Below are positions 32,495 through 43,599 of a stretch of 64,000 nucleotides of DNA, in pieces. This DNA is from Cotesia glomerata (taxonomy: Eukaryota; Arthropoda; Insecta; Hymenoptera; Braconidae): positions 26,918,837 through 26,982,836 of the forward strand of contig NC_058161.1 of NCBI RefSeq assembly GCF_020080835.1. The letters run 5' to 3'. Each line of letters opens with the position of its first letter. Positions within the stretch are counted from its first letter, which is position 1. The position numbers were made by a program, and so were the translations under genes. The notes beneath the pieces were generated by a model, which ran no database searches, had not been told where the DNA came from, and saw nothing but the letters and a program-made list of their open reading frames with translations.

Positions 32495-33688
32495 CTCGTG
32501 TCGGGCTTACTGGATCCCGCATCGGGCGCCTCCCCAGGTGGCGGATAGGGGAATGCCCGGCATATCTGCACGTCAGATGCGTCGGGTACCGAGGAAATAG
32601 AATACTCGGGGTGGACCAAAACCTAGCAAAAGATGATATGAAAATGCCAGATCAATTTCAAACATCGTCTACGGTGCAGAGGGGGGATACCTCAGTGCCG
32701 GCGAGGGAAGGCGTGCAAACGGGCCTAAACTCGTCGTTATCAAGCGACCATTTGAACAGCGCAGTAGACTTCATGGCTCTGCTGTCTAGCAATGCTAGCA
32801 AGGTTACAGGGAGTACGAAATCAGCCCAGATGGCCGAGAACGGACAGCTGAGCAACATTCCTCCAAAAAGTGGAGGACCTTTTGCTCCTGTCACTAATCA
32901 AACCTACCGAGGAAGAATCAACTCTGTACCGACCGTTACAGGCCAACAGTCACCAATGGAGAGGCTCGGAAGCAAGATCGAAGAGTTAGCCGACTTCATA
33001 AAAGACAAGAAGAATCTCCATCATGAGATCAGAAAATTGGTTACGTCTATTAGTACGGCATATAGGCTGGCCAACAAATCACCAACGACGTCGGCGTCAA
33101 CGACTCAAACATCTCCGAGTCTGAGCAAAAAATCACGACCACCTCTGGTCACTCCTAAGAAATTATCACAGCAGGGAGAGGGCAACAACAAGAAGAGGCC
33201 GCTGTCCACGCCCAGTCCTTCCGCAGAAATTGACAAGCCAGCACAGAAAAAGACAGCCCGGGATGATACCTGGACCAAAGTGACTCGGTAAAACAAGAAA
33301 AAGAAAGAACAGGAGCCAGCGGCTCAATCTGCTACAACCCAAAACCAGCCAAACAACGGTGGCTCCAAGAAACTGAGGAGGAAGAAGACAAGCACTAAAG
33401 CTGTGCTTGTCCAACCAGCTGAAGGGCGAACGTACGCCGATCTCCTCAAGGAAATCAAGGCCAAGGTAAGCCCTGTCGAGACGGAAGCAGAAGCAAGTGC
33501 TGCTACAAATGTGGTGGAGAAAACCACAAGGCCGTAAACTGCACGGAGAAGCCAAAATGCTTCCTTTGTGCTCCGGACAAAAATGCCCAGGATGGTCTAT
33601 GCCATATTTCTGGCACTGGAGCTTTCAAGGCATTCCGCACAGCACTTGTAGAAGCCACGAGAGGGCAGAAATGACACGCATACTACAA
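32495..33688 (+). mobile_element. R1-like LINE, copy 1 (5' part only)
   Basis: It begins right after (AC)n with a GC-rich 5' UTR containing GGGCGCCTCCCCAGGTGGC and GATAGGGG, as in copy 2. ORF1 follows. The element is cut off within ORF1 near 33688, where an AT-rich repeat arm begins, so ORF2 is missing. Confidence 0.8.
32611..33680 (+). pseudogene. R1-like LINE ORF1 (gag-like), broken
   Basis: The frame 32611-33291 encodes a Ser/Thr-rich N-terminus and a predicted helix (SKIEELADFIKDKKNLHHEI), matching the KLTSELHEFVQSKVNIHKEV helix of copy 2, then a basic linker ending WTKVTR and TAA. In-frame sequence continues past this stop (KKLRRKKTSTKA, TYADLLKEIK). After a deletion and frame change near 33505 it reaches a CCHC knuckle (CYKCGGENHKAVNC) and a second CFLC half. 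The RRM-like middle of ORF1 is deleted. ORF1 proteins coat LINE RNA. Confidence 0.75.
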
Positions 33689-34131
33689 GGTACGGAAAAA
33701 AAATTATTTTTTCTGTGTTGTGCTTGATTTTTAGTTCATCTCGTGATGTATTTTTATCGATTATGGTACTAAATAAAAAAAAAAATGCATGGAATTTTAA
33801 TTCGAATTGTAAAAGGTCGCTCGAAAAAATCTAAACTAATCCACTAATAAATTGAAAAAAATTATGAGCAACCTTTCAAAATTTAAATTTTGAACTGAAA
33901 TTTTCAGAAACATTGTTTTTTAGTCTATAAAATTATACCGTACCGAGAAAAAAAATTAAAAAAAAAAGTTTGATTTTTGACGATTTTTGAAATTTTAAAA
34001 AATTTGGAATGACCTCTTAGAAATTTTTTTTTGAGCTGTCTTTTGGAGAGGGCTCTTAAAACATCAAAAACTAACATTTTTTCACTCGAGACTCAAAAAA
34101 AAATAAATAGTTGGTTTTTTTGGCCACCCTA
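33689..34131 (-). repeat. Solo arm related to long-TIR transposon ends
   Basis: Read on the minus strand it starts TTAGGGTGGCCAAAAAAACC, then a T-rich run and GTGAAAAAATG. That parallels the element 1 tip TTAGACTGGGCCAAAAAAAC..GTGAAAATATC in order and spacing. A further 350 bases of A/T-run sequence follow. It is probably a single terminal repeat or a MITE of the same transposon group. Confidence 0.45.
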
Positions 34132-34735
34132 ATGTACTCACTATGGATCCTTAGTGATTTCAAGACCGCGAGGGATTAATGCATTTTTCTTGCTCTCCTA
34201 GCCTGGACGCACTTCACTCCAGGAAGAGCAACTTTTATGACCTGCTCTAACGCATGCGCGCCACGCATATTTTCTGGCCGGCAGCATAGAACCTCGCTTT
34301 CTTTCGTATTTTCGTCGCGCGACCGGCCTATACAGCGAGTTTCAACTGAATATAACAGTCACAACATCGTCTGTATGTAACGTGTCAGCGCAGAAACTAA
34401 CCAAAAAATGTCAAATAAATAAAAATAATTTCTAACTAGATTATTGTTAATGAACTACTTAACAATACAGCAAAAATAATTTATATAAAAATTTTAGAAA
34501 ATAATATAAAAGTTTTGTAAATTTTATTTGCTTTAATTTAATTTGCTTTCTTTCATATTTTGACAGCTAGTAAAGCAATGTTTAGAAAACAATCCATGTA
34601 TGTAATTTTGTTATTAAATCGAGTTTAAATATTTGTGACGAGTTCTGTGCATATTATCTCTCTTAATCAGAGCATTTGTTAGTAAACTTTAAAATAACTT
34701 GTTTTTTTTTTTATTTATTAATTTTTACTTTTTTA
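34132..34735. other. No gene seen; local CpG-rich patch
   Basis: About 34200-34380 has CGCATGCGCGCCACGC and CGTCGCGCGACCGGCC, GC-richer than its neighbours and promoter-like in composition, but no supported transcript or ORF follows. 34380-34735 is AT-rich. Confidence 0.4.
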
Positions 34736-35050
34736 TTATGCCCGGCCCGACCAGCAAAACCTCGGCTTCGCCTCGGCTTTGCAAAAGTCGGGTGGCGCTC
34801 CCCTCACCCCCGGCAAAACCCCTTCCCCGGGGTTGCGTACTTTCGGCTGGAGAGCAAAAAAAACAGTATACAACCCACGACCAGAATGTTGGATGCCCTG
34901 ACGTATGTGATTCATATCCCGTACGCCAGGAAATCCAACTTTCTGGCCTTGGGTCGTAATATACTATTGAGCTTGAAAAGCTCAAGTATTAACCGAAAAA
35001 TACAATCTGAGGCGCTTTAAATTCAAACTTAGCGGGAAGTTTTAAATTAT
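34736..35050. repeat. GC-rich segment with hairpins, ending AGCGGGAAGTT
   Basis: Dense CCTCGGCTTCGCCTCGGC and CACCCCCGG..CCCCGGGG is followed by an imperfect hairpin at 34875-34957 (ACGACCAGAATGTTGGAT against ATCCAACTTTCTGGCCTTGGGTCGT). A smaller hairpin follows, ATTGAGCTTGAAAAGCTCAA. TTAGCGGGAAGTT at 35030 is the end motif of the GAGCTC-type repeats, so this is probably another branch of that family. Confidence 0.5.
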
Positions 35051-35399
35051 CTTGAAAATGTGATTTTTTCTTTCAATTTTCTGTGCTGATGAAAAAATTA
35101 TTTTTCAAAATTCAAATTTTCGAGATAGTTTAATTTTTTTGTGCAAAAATTTGAAATTTTCATTAAAAAAAAAAATTTTTTTTAATTGTGAATTTTATCA
35201 AAATTATGAATTTCCAAATTCTAATTTTCATCAAAATTCGAAATTTTATTCAATTTTTCTATATTAAAGAACAATTTTTTTGTTTCAATTTGAAATTTTG
35301 GAGTATACAAATAATCAAAAATCAAAAATAGTAGCAAGGCCCAGATTTGAATTTAAAAAATTTGAGAACACCTATGTAAAAATTTTATGAACAATATAC

Positions 35400-35690
35400 T
35401 ATTTGAGAACTATCTATTTAAGTAATTAGTAATTAATAAAATTACGTTTGTAATTACTGAAATAATTGGAAATTAATCTAAAAAAATTTCTAATTATTTA
35501 GATAATTAGTAATTGATAAAATTCGATTACTAAATATTCAAATAATTAGTAATAGAAATAATTAAATTACTAATTATCTGAATAATTAGAAATTGATATA
35601 ATTAAATTACTAATTATCCAAATAATTAGAAATTAATATTATTAAGATACTAATTGTTTGAATAATTAGTAATTTTAAATATTTAAATAA
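35400..35690. repeat. AT-only tandem repeat
   Basis: Five degenerate units of about 58 bases contain AATTAGTAATTGATAAAATT and AAATTACTAATTAT, similar to 31740-31940. Confidence 0.75.
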
Positions 35691-35699
35691 GTAACTATC

Positions 35700-36258
35700 T
35701 TCGAGCTCAAAAGTTTGATAAAACACTATTTTTGAATTTTCAAATCGTAATAACATTTGAATGAATGAACCGATTTTCACGCGGTTGGTGGCATTCGACG
35801 CAGTTTTTAAGCTTCAAAAATAATCTTCAAGTTTAAATTGATAGAGCGAAGAATTTCGGAGTAATTCCGAAAAAACACTTTTTTCGGTTTTCTTTCGTCA
35901 ACGATAACTCACGAACGAATCAACCGATTTTGACCGGACTGGCAGCAATCGACGTGGTTTTTTGATCTTAAGAGCTGATTAGTTTTTGGAATTGATCGGT
36001 AAAGCCATTTAAAAGTTATTCCAAAAAAACTCCATTTGACAAAATTTTTTTTTGTACTTTTTTTGCAATTTCTCAAAATCTACCGGTCCGAATCGTTTCA
36101 AAGCATATTCAAAATCTAAGTTTGGTCAAGCCCTTTCGAATGGCACCAACCGCAATCAAATCGGTCAAGTTGTTCAAAAGTTATGAGAGGTTTACAAGGT
36201 GAAAACAATAACTTCTCGATTTTTGAAAATCTTCGATTTTCCTAGCGGGAAGTTAAAA
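35700..36258 (+). repeat. GAGCTC-type repeat, copy H3 (partial)
   Basis: It runs from TTCGAGCTCAAAAGTTTGAT through CACGCGGTTGG and CCGATTTTGACCGG to TTCTCGATTTTTGAAAATC and CTAGCGGGAAGTT. The (CA)n block is missing: after CAAAAGTTATGAGAGG the sequence jumps to the end segment. Confidence 0.85.
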
Positions 36259-36310
36259 ACATTTGAAAAAAAATCGTAAATATTAAAAAATAGAAAAATT
36301 AAAAATTAAA

Positions 36311-36375
36311 GTGCAGCCAACATGTAATCGGGAGGTTCTGGGTTTAAATCCCAGTCCGAGCTATCTGAATTTTCT
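36311..36375 (+). mobile_element. 5'-truncated tRNA-derived SINE
   Basis: GTGCAGCCAACATGTAATCG is followed by GGAGGTT and a perfect T-arm: stem CTGGG, 7-base loop TTTAAAT, stem CCCAG, then the acceptor-like TCCGAGC. This is the 3' half of a tRNA-like body (B box with T in place of C56). The 5' acceptor strand, D arm and A box are missing, so it is not a working tRNA gene. Confidence 0.65.
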
Positions 36376-36385
36376 TACATCTTTA

Positions 36386-36843
36386 TACAGAGTGTCCCAG
36401 AAGTAACGGACGCCATTGTAGCATCTGATAAACAAAATAATTCTGAGACGAAAAGTCCTTAGCCATTTTTTAATCAGACGCATAGATAATTAATTATTAA
36501 TTAAAATAACGTCCTTTTATGCGTTAGAGAGAGAGAGAGCACTAGTGTCAAGTCAAGTGCGTTCCAACGAAGACGCTTGCACGTGTAAATGTGTAAGTAA
36601 ATATGTGTGACTACGTTAGCTATAGAAACTAGTTAGTCATACAGTTAGTTGTGTCTTTGTTTGGCACATATTTTACTGGACACTAGCGCTCTCTCTCTCT
36701 CTAACAAATAAAGAGACGTTATTTTTATTTAATAATTAATTATCTGTGCGGTTAATTGAAAAATGGCTAAGGACTTTTCATCTCAGAATTATTTTTCTCA
36801 TCAGATGCTACAATGGCGTCCGTGACTTTTGGGACACCCTGTA
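36386..36843. mobile_element. 458-bp mariner-like MITE with long inverted arms
   Basis: ACAGAGTGTCCCAGAAGTAA at the left mirrors the right end TTTGGGACACCCTGT. The arms of about 170 bases stay paired through CGGACGCCATTGTAGCATC, TCCTTAGCCATTTTT and (GA)n, meeting in a centre of about 120 bases. TA flanks both ends. No transposase ORF. Confidence 0.9.
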
Positions 36844-37276
36844 TATATATTTCTTCTGTGCGTGTGTTTGTTACTGAACTCCTCCTAAACGGCTGGACCG
36901 ATTTTAATGAAATTTTTTGTGTGTCTTCCGGTGGATTCCAGAATGGTTTAGATTCACAATTCAGTCCACGGGAAAATGTTTATTTAATAGATTTTTTATT
37001 CATAAATTGTTGTTGACCTTGAGTACCCACATGCACTTTTCATATATTTTATAAATATCATATATATAAGATATATGAAAAAATTCATGTGGGTACTCAA
37101 ATAAAAGCTCTCGATGAGTATAAAATCAGAATGGGCTTATATTTACGAAAACGTTAATTATTGAGGAATGTCCATTGCAAATTGTTAACTAATAATGTTT
37201 TTAACTATACAAGCTCATTCCTAAAATTTATAAATTTAAGACGTGTGTACAGGACAACGTCTGTCGGGTCCGCTAG
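36844..37276 (+). mobile_element. 433-bp non-autonomous Helitron
   Basis: The 5' part has TATATATATTTCTTCTGTGC and CGGCTGGACCGATTTTAATG. The 3' part has a GACAACGTCTGTC hairpin and ends GGGTCCGCTAG before T. The exact 5' TC is not visible because the element abuts the mariner-like MITE end. A short ORF over it has no support. Confidence 0.75.
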
Positions 37277-37389
37277 TAATCATATATAATTATATATGAC
37301 TATATATGGAGCAATGTACAGCCATGCAAGATTATATATAGTCCCATATATAATTATATATGCTTATATATAATTAATATATACTTATA
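37277..37389. repeat. TATATAATTA palindromic tract
   Basis: Alternating ATATATAATTATATATG units, self-complementary. The same kind of tract is at 40400-40590. Confidence 0.8.
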
Positions 37390-37489
37390 CTAGACGACCC
37401 GGTGAACTTCGTATCATCTAGATATATTTGTGAAAAGTATAGTCAAAACTTAATACAAAATTTTTATTTACATTAAATGCAACATATTT

Positions 37490-37640
37490 ATACACTTAAT
37501 TAATTTAAAGCTTTCTGATGGACTACATTTTTTATCTTTTCTTGCGGTGCGTAAATATATAAAGATGGTGGTTTTCCGACTCACGAACACGCGACGTATA
37601 ATTTCCCATGCACGAAACACGGAAACTCCGATTTGATTCC
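37490..37640 (-). pseudogene. Helitron helicase C-terminal scrap
   Basis: The minus strand reads ..EFPCFVHGKLYVACSRVGKPPSLYIYAPQ..KNVVHQKALN and stops. This is Pif1 helicase motif VI and tail, the same region as FSHGQLYVACSRVG in the Helitron at 1238-2679. Only about 50 codons survive. Confidence 0.8.
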
Positions 37641-38009
37641 CACATTTGATTAACTTCGACAACCTAAGTCAGATCGTCTTCTCCTTGGTATTTTGAAACA
37701 ATAACAATAAAAAATTTCTTGCGCACTGACAAATTGATGATAGATTTTATTAATTGGCTTTAAATTAATTTATTTCTTTTAACAACTAACTGACACTTTT
37801 TTTTATTTCTAAAAACAAAACAGACCAAAAAGATCGGACCTCACTTCACAGCTAGGAACGGACCCAAAGAGATCGGACCTCATTACTCAGCTCAGAACAT
37901 TGTGTATTGGAAAACTAAATTGTCGTTTTTAGTATTTTCTGTTGTTTATTATTTATGTTTTTCACCTTCCGTTTAAATCTTCCCTGAACTTCCAAAATTT
38001 CCTGTTTCT

Positions 38010-38690
38010 CTTGAGATTTTATCAAATTTTATATCTGTAGAAACTGATATTTGAAGAATATGAATTTTTTGACAATTAATACCCTCACACTCTTATGTAG
38101 GGGAGGAATTTCATAAGATCCTATTCGAGATGATTTCTACATTATAAATAAAAGATTCTTACAAAACTTCGAGTCTATAGAAACTATTGTTTGGAAATTA
38201 TAGTTTTTCATTGCTGACGTCCTCGCAATCCCTTTTGGGGTTAGAATTTGATAAAATCCATTCTTAGCTGAACTTAAAATTATACACGAAGATTCCTACC
38301 AAATTTAGAGTCTGTAGAAAGTTAAAGTTTGGAGATAGAAATTTAACATTCTAACACCCTTCCCCGCAATCTTTATTAGGGGTGGGTTGCTGTAAAATTT
38401 GCTCTTAAAACATTTCCGCACCACATGTGGAAGACTCCAACTAAATTTGCCGTCTGTAGGATCTATAGTTTGAAAATTAAAAATTTTCATTGTTAATATC
38501 TGCCCCCGCAACCCCCTGTGGAGTGAACTATCGTGAAATTCGTCCATAGATTATTTCTATATCCCTTACAGAAGATTCCTACTAAATTTAGGGTCTATAG
38601 GATCCATAGTTTAAAAACGGGAATTATTCATTGTTAACGCCCCCGCAATCCTCTTTGGGGGAGGATTTGTTGAAAATTTTTTTACATACA
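38010..38690 (-). repeat. Five degenerate ~130-bp tandem units in Helitron
   Basis: Each unit carries GAAGATTCCTACCAAATTTA-like sequence, GTCTGTAGAAA, a TTTGGAAAT segment, CCCCGCAATCC and TTTGGGGG. Short frames inside are by-products. Confidence 0.75.
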
Positions 38691-38996
38691 AACCTTCTCC
38701 TGAAAATTCTGAAGACAACAAAAAAAAAATTAGCCCAATCGGTCCAGAGGTTCTCAAGTGATGCGTGGACATACATGCGGCATTTTATTTTTATTCATAT
38801 AGAAGATAAAAATTTTTTTTTTGAAAAAAAATTTTTTTTTGGTAATCACAAAAAGTGTAAAATGATGTTTATAATTACGTTTAAATAATTCTGAAATACA
38901 AAATTTGCTACAGTTTCTATGAGATGTTTTGGTCTGCTCTGCTACTACCTAATAGTAAAATCATTATTTATTTTATTATTTAAATAAGTGTTATAT

Positions 38997-40155
38997 TATA
39001 ATGAGATTCAAGAGATCTAAACGTTCAACACTAAAAGAGCGCCTCTATCGATAGAGATCTCTATAACTCGCTGTCGAATGCAGGTGCTATGTATGGTGTG
39101 GAGATCTGGGGGTGGGCCCCTAATGATATATACAGGAGACTTTATGCTAAAGCTCACAAGCTCTGGGAGTTGCTAAAAACACACCAGAATACTTGCGGAG
39201 CACAGAAGTCGATGTGGAAAGTTATCTATATAACACTAGAAAAAGAGCTGCGAGATACCTGGTTGATATTATGAAGATGGACGCGAAAAGATGGCCCAAG
39301 ATATGCCTACGCGAAGAATGCCGAGCAATCCTCAACAAAAATCCGTCAGTATGGGGAACTAAAATGATGGAAGCCCTCACAGACATGGAATGACAGGATA
39401 TCCCAACGATGGTCTGGAATAATGCAGACCAAGAAGCTATAGTCGAAAGATTGGAGACGGGACTGAAAATATATAAAGATGAAACAGCCAAAGAAAATCA
39501 CAAGAAAATCATGGAATCTACATTCAGCCCGATTTTCAAATTCGTGAGAACATGTGATACAGTTGAGTCCTACTGGCATGACAAAACAATTGAAGGCTGG
39601 ATGAAAAAAATCTGGACAAAGATAAGATGCGGAAATTTTGGAAAGAGCAACAAAAAAGGTTATAAGAGCCAGTACTGCAGAACCTGCGAAAGCGAACCTG
39701 AAACCTTGAATCATCTCATTTCCTGCAGGCAAGCTCTAAATTTATGCTCTAAAAAAATCCAGTCCGAGATTCAAACATTAACAGACGGAAAGTATGATGC
39801 GGATCTAGATGCGCTTTGGAGAACACTCCTTAGAGGCCCACCAGTAAGTGCTATCTGTGTCCTCTTTAAAAAAATCAAAACGAAAGAAAACCAGATGGTA
39901 GCTGAAAGAAATAATATCTAAACGAGTGTAGTAAGCAGTGCAATCTAGGTGACAGAGAAGACTGTGATGTTTTTATACTTCCTAAGAAAAATGTTAAATG
40001 TAAAATGTTAGACTATAAACAAACTATTATCCCTTATTGAGTTCTTGATAATTATATGAGATTGTCTATATAAACAAAAATGTAACAAAGTTTGTAGAAC
40101 AGACTGTACATCTGGTAAAAATATAATAAATAAAATAATAATATAATGAGATTCA
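38997..40155 (+). mobile_element. 5'-truncated LINE (family C) with 14-bp TSD
   Basis: TATAATGAGATTCA stands at 38997-39010 and again at 40142-40155. Between them (39011-40141) is the end of a LINE ORF2, a 3' UTR of about 190 bases and an AATAAATAAAATAATA tail. Truncation at the 5' end plus direct target duplication is the hallmark of target-primed reverse transcription. Confidence 0.88.
39080..39921 (+). pseudogene. LINE family C ORF2 C-terminus
   Basis: The post-RT tail starts AMYGVEIWGWAP, shifts frame near 39190-39270 (ARYLVDIMKMDAKRWPKICLREE), has a TGA near 39391 and continues open at 39409-39921. The final part has MKKIWTKIRCGNFGKSNKKG and a CCHC-type finger YCRTCESEPETLNHLISC, as in the C-terminal finger of many hymenopteran LINEs. 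Several lesions make it dead. Confidence 0.75.
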
Positions 40156-40309
40156 GTAAAATAAATAAATTATGAATTATGACTATCCAAATATATTATA
40201 AAATCAATTTTTATATTATATTTATGATAAACTCATATGATACATTATGTAGATCATAGAGTCACTATCATCTAAGACAGCAGCATAGCAGACAGAAACT
40301 TCAAGACGC

Positions 40310-40372
40310 ACGGAGATCACCAAAGTTAAGCAGCATTGAGCAGGGTTAATAGTTACAGAGAATTGCGTAGGA
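40310..40372 (+). pseudogene. 5S rRNA-derived fragment
   Basis: GATCACCAAAGTTAAGCAGC followed by ATTGAGCAGGGTTAATAGTTA matches the 5S rRNA loop and internal promoter: box A GATCACCGAAGTTAAGC, then GGGC..GGTCAGTACTT. The further part (TTGCGTAGGATCAT) is too diverged for box C. It may be a 5S pseudogene or the head of a 5S-derived (SINE3-type) element. Confidence 0.65.
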
Positions 40373-40399
40373 TCATATTAAAATACTCTATCCATAAAA

Positions 40400-40590
40400 T
40401 TCACCCAATAATTAATTAGATGTAATAAATATATAATTAAATATTGTTATATATAATTTTATATAGTTATACATAATTATATATGATTAGATATGATTAT
40501 ATTTGGCCATTTTTCATATATAATCATATATAACCAATTTATATATAAATATATATAATTATATACGTGGATTACACATATATTATACAC
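40400..40590. repeat. TATATAATTA-type AT tract
   Basis: Degenerate ATATATAATTATATATGATTA units up to the start of the LINE. Confidence 0.8.
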
Positions 40591-43070
40591 GTATTCTAAT
40601 ACGTGGATAGATGTCTGTGTTGTAGATGATGTGGAGAAAGTATTAGCTTCGGAGCAGTCTGAACAACCATTCTTGTCGGATCATGACTTGATATCTGTGA
40701 CCTACAACTATAGAGTCGAACGGGAGAAACTCAAGAGTTTTACATGTCGCAGTTGGCAGAGCATAGATAATGATCTGCTGAGGCAGCAATTTGACACTGT
40801 AGATATTGGGGATATGATGTTGCAGCAAACTGTTGAGGACATGAATTCGTGGTTTCATCAGCGGCTTTGTCGCATTATTGACTCTGTAGCGCCGGAGAAA
40901 GTGGTGCATCCGAGTCGTCCACCAGCGCCTTGGTTTACTAGTCAGATTAAGGATTTGCAAGCTCGTCGTGATAAACTGTATCGTATCTTCAGAAGAACGG
41001 GTTATGCCTACAAGGAGTATGTTATTGTACGGCGTCTAGTAAAGCAGCGGTTAAGTGAAGCTAAGAAAGCTTATTTTGATGGTCAGTTGAGTTGTGCTCA
41101 TAGTGCGCAGGCGATGTGGAATGATTTGCGGAGGCTTGGTTTAATTAAGCGAAATAGAGTGCAATCAATGATTAAGGTTGATTTGGATGATCTAAATGAT
41201 TACTTTATACAGTCCTCTAATTTTTCTAATGTTTATGTTGATGTTTCTGATATTGCGGCCTTTAGTATAAGTAATAATGTATATTTTGATTTTTTGAGCA
41301 TTGATGATGAAACTGTTAAAAAGGCGATAATGCGACTGACTTCCAACTCAGTAGGTCCTGATAATATTTCAATTAAAGCATACAAATGTACTTTTATCAT
41401 TTGTGTTGCCATTTATAACTTTGCTATTTAATAACTCGTTTGCCTCAGGAGTTTTCCCTGCGGAGTGGAAGTTGTCTCGTATTGTCCCTATACCTAAGAA
41501 GACTAATGCGGAGGTTTGTGCTGATTATCGGCCGATATCATTGACATGTAATTTATCTAAGGCATTGGAAAGGTGTGCACATGATCAGATTGTAAAGTTT
41601 GTTATATCTAATAATTATATTGATGAGTATCAAATGGCATTTAGAGAGGGTTTGAATACGCAGACTGCTGTAATTAAACTCTGCGATGATATTCGCTCTG
41701 CGATTAATGAGTCAAAAGTTACTGTTGCCGTTTTCTTTGATCTGAGTAAGGCTTTTGATTCTGTTAATCATAAGAGGCTATTGCGTAAGTTATACTGTAT
41801 GAATTTCTCTGAAAATGCTATCATGTGGATGAAGTCTTACTTGGAGCAGAGAAGGCAGCAGGTATTTGTTGATGGGCGTGCGTCATCGTGGAAGGATGTT
41901 TTGAATGGAGTGCCGCAAGGCAGTGTACTTGGTCCCTTGTTATTTTCGCTATATATCTCAGATCTTTCCAAGCGGTTAAATTGTCAATATTTATTTTATG
42001 CTGATGATTTGGCGATATATTTATCTTGTTGTCCGGACCAAGTGAATGATTGTATTGCGGTACTTAATGATGAAATAGTTAAAATTGTGGAATGGTGCAA
42101 GATCAATTATTTGAGATTAAACGCGTCTAAAACAAAGGCTGTTATTTTTGGCAGTAGAATTAAAGCTAACTGTAATAGCTGTGAGTATGCAGATGTCATT
42201 CTGGTAGATGGCTGTATCGTTCCTTATGATAAGTCTGTTAAGTATCTTGGTGTGCTGATTGATAATGTTCTTTCATGGGAAAGTCAGACTGTGAGCGTGT
42301 GTAATCGAGCAATGCGAGTTTTGGCGCAGTTGAAGGTCAATAATGAGATCTTCAACGAAAGATTACGTATAAAGCTTGTTACTACGTTAATATTTCCTAT
42401 CTTTGATTATTGCTGTGCAGCGTATACAAATATATCTAACAGTTTACAGATGCGGTTACAGCGTAAAATAAACTCGTGTGTTAGGTATATTTTTAAGATC
42501 CCAAGGTTTGAGCATGTTACGCCGTATTATAAGAGACTGGGTTGGCTCAAGCTGAAGGAAAGGAGGAATTATTTTATAGCGTGCCTTTTCTATAAGGAAA
42601 TTGTAATGCATTACTGTCAGCAATTTGGTGGCAGGCTTGAATTTCTTCCGGTTGCGCTACGCAGAGGAGATGTGAGAGATGATTATTTGCGTTTACCGAG
42701 ATCTACTTGTAGTATGTATGATAATTCCTTTCTTGTTCTTGGCATACGCATCTGGAATATGTTGCCGGTGGAGATTGTTAGGGCCGAAAATTACGAAATG
42801 TTTCGTAGTTTGTGCCGTGATTACTTTTTGCACGGTAATGATTAATTAAAATATTAACAGCATTACGTTATTATTATGCTATAAACTAATGTTATATTAT
42901 TTTATATTAGAACTGCTGAACTTCATCATGATACTGTATTATCATTTACTTTGTATTTACTGTACTTATTATTTTGTACTATTTTGTATTATTTGATGAT
43001 GGTCCTGAGGGAGCCTAGGCTCCAGGACTAAATAAACATTTATCTATCTATCTATCTATCTATATATAAA
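40590..43070 (+). mobile_element. LINE family A, copy 2 (5'-truncated)
   Basis: It starts within the endonuclease C-terminus (TWIDVCVVDD..SDHDLISVTY) just after the AT tract, and contains nearly all of the RT. It ends with the hairpin at 43001-43028 and (TATC)n at 43040-43065. It is the longest family A copy in the window. Confidence 0.9.
40600..42845 (+). pseudogene. LINE family A ORF2 (endonuclease end and full RT), one frameshift
   Basis: Frame 1 (to 41431) has the nuclease SDHDLI end and the linker APWFTSQIKDLQARRDKLYR, then VGPDNISIKAYK. A one-base shift near 41390-41405 joins it to frame 2 (41403-42845): FPAEWKLSRIVPIPKK, DYRPISL (RT 1-2), FFDLSKAFDSVNH (motif A, catalytic Asp), NGVPQGSVLGPLLF (motif B), LFYADDLAIY (motif C), YLGVLIDNVLSW and SFLVLGIRIWNMLPVE. 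All catalytic residues are kept. Apart from the shift it is intact, so a recent insertion is likely. Clade: Jockey/I/CR1-type, not resolved. Confidence 0.88.
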
Positions 43071-43599
43071 TATTTTTTCTCAGGTAAGTTTTTTAACTAA
43101 TGCAAACAAAATGAAGAGTGCCGATACGGAGTTTGCGCAGATCCAACGGGTCTAGGTTACCCCAAAAAATGCCAACCATTTAATTATTATAGTATAGACA
43201 TTAAGACGAGTGACATTGTAATAATGTATCATGAAATATAATAAATTCTTGTCCGAATAATTTACTTGTCTATAATTATTTATCTTAGATTAATAATATT
43301 TATGAATTTATTAATTTTGAACTCTAGAGTTTTCTTCTTTAATCTCGAATATTTAAGCTGCTGGATATTTTTCTAGTTTGTTTTAGTTAAAATTGAATTT
43401 TTTCTGATTATTGAGCTTCGACTACTGTGAACATTAAGAGATCATTCTTGAGTTTTATCTGGAGAATTTAAAAACTGAATTTTATTTATAAGCTCGATTT
43501 TTGGGCTCCAAGAATTTTTTGGAGTGGAATGAATAATATTTTAGAAATCCTGAAAAAATTTTCGAAAAAATGACGTATCGCACAAGTCAATCGGCCGTA

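Larger units (their letters stand above)
37390..38806 (-). mobile_element. Internally deleted Helitron with tandem core
   Basis: On the minus strand it starts TCTTCTATATGAATAAAA after A (38806), with the GGACCGATTGGGCTAATTTT segment, and ends CACCGGGTCGTCTAG before T (37390). Between are a tandem array (38010-38690) and a helicase C-terminal scrap (about 37490-37640). The stretch 37700-38000 holds a short AAGATCGGACCTCA duplication and nothing coding. Confidence 0.85.

Noticed and set aside
36311..36375. A functional tRNA gene
   Set aside because: Only the T-arm and 3' acceptor strand are present; there is no D arm, A box or 5' acceptor strand.
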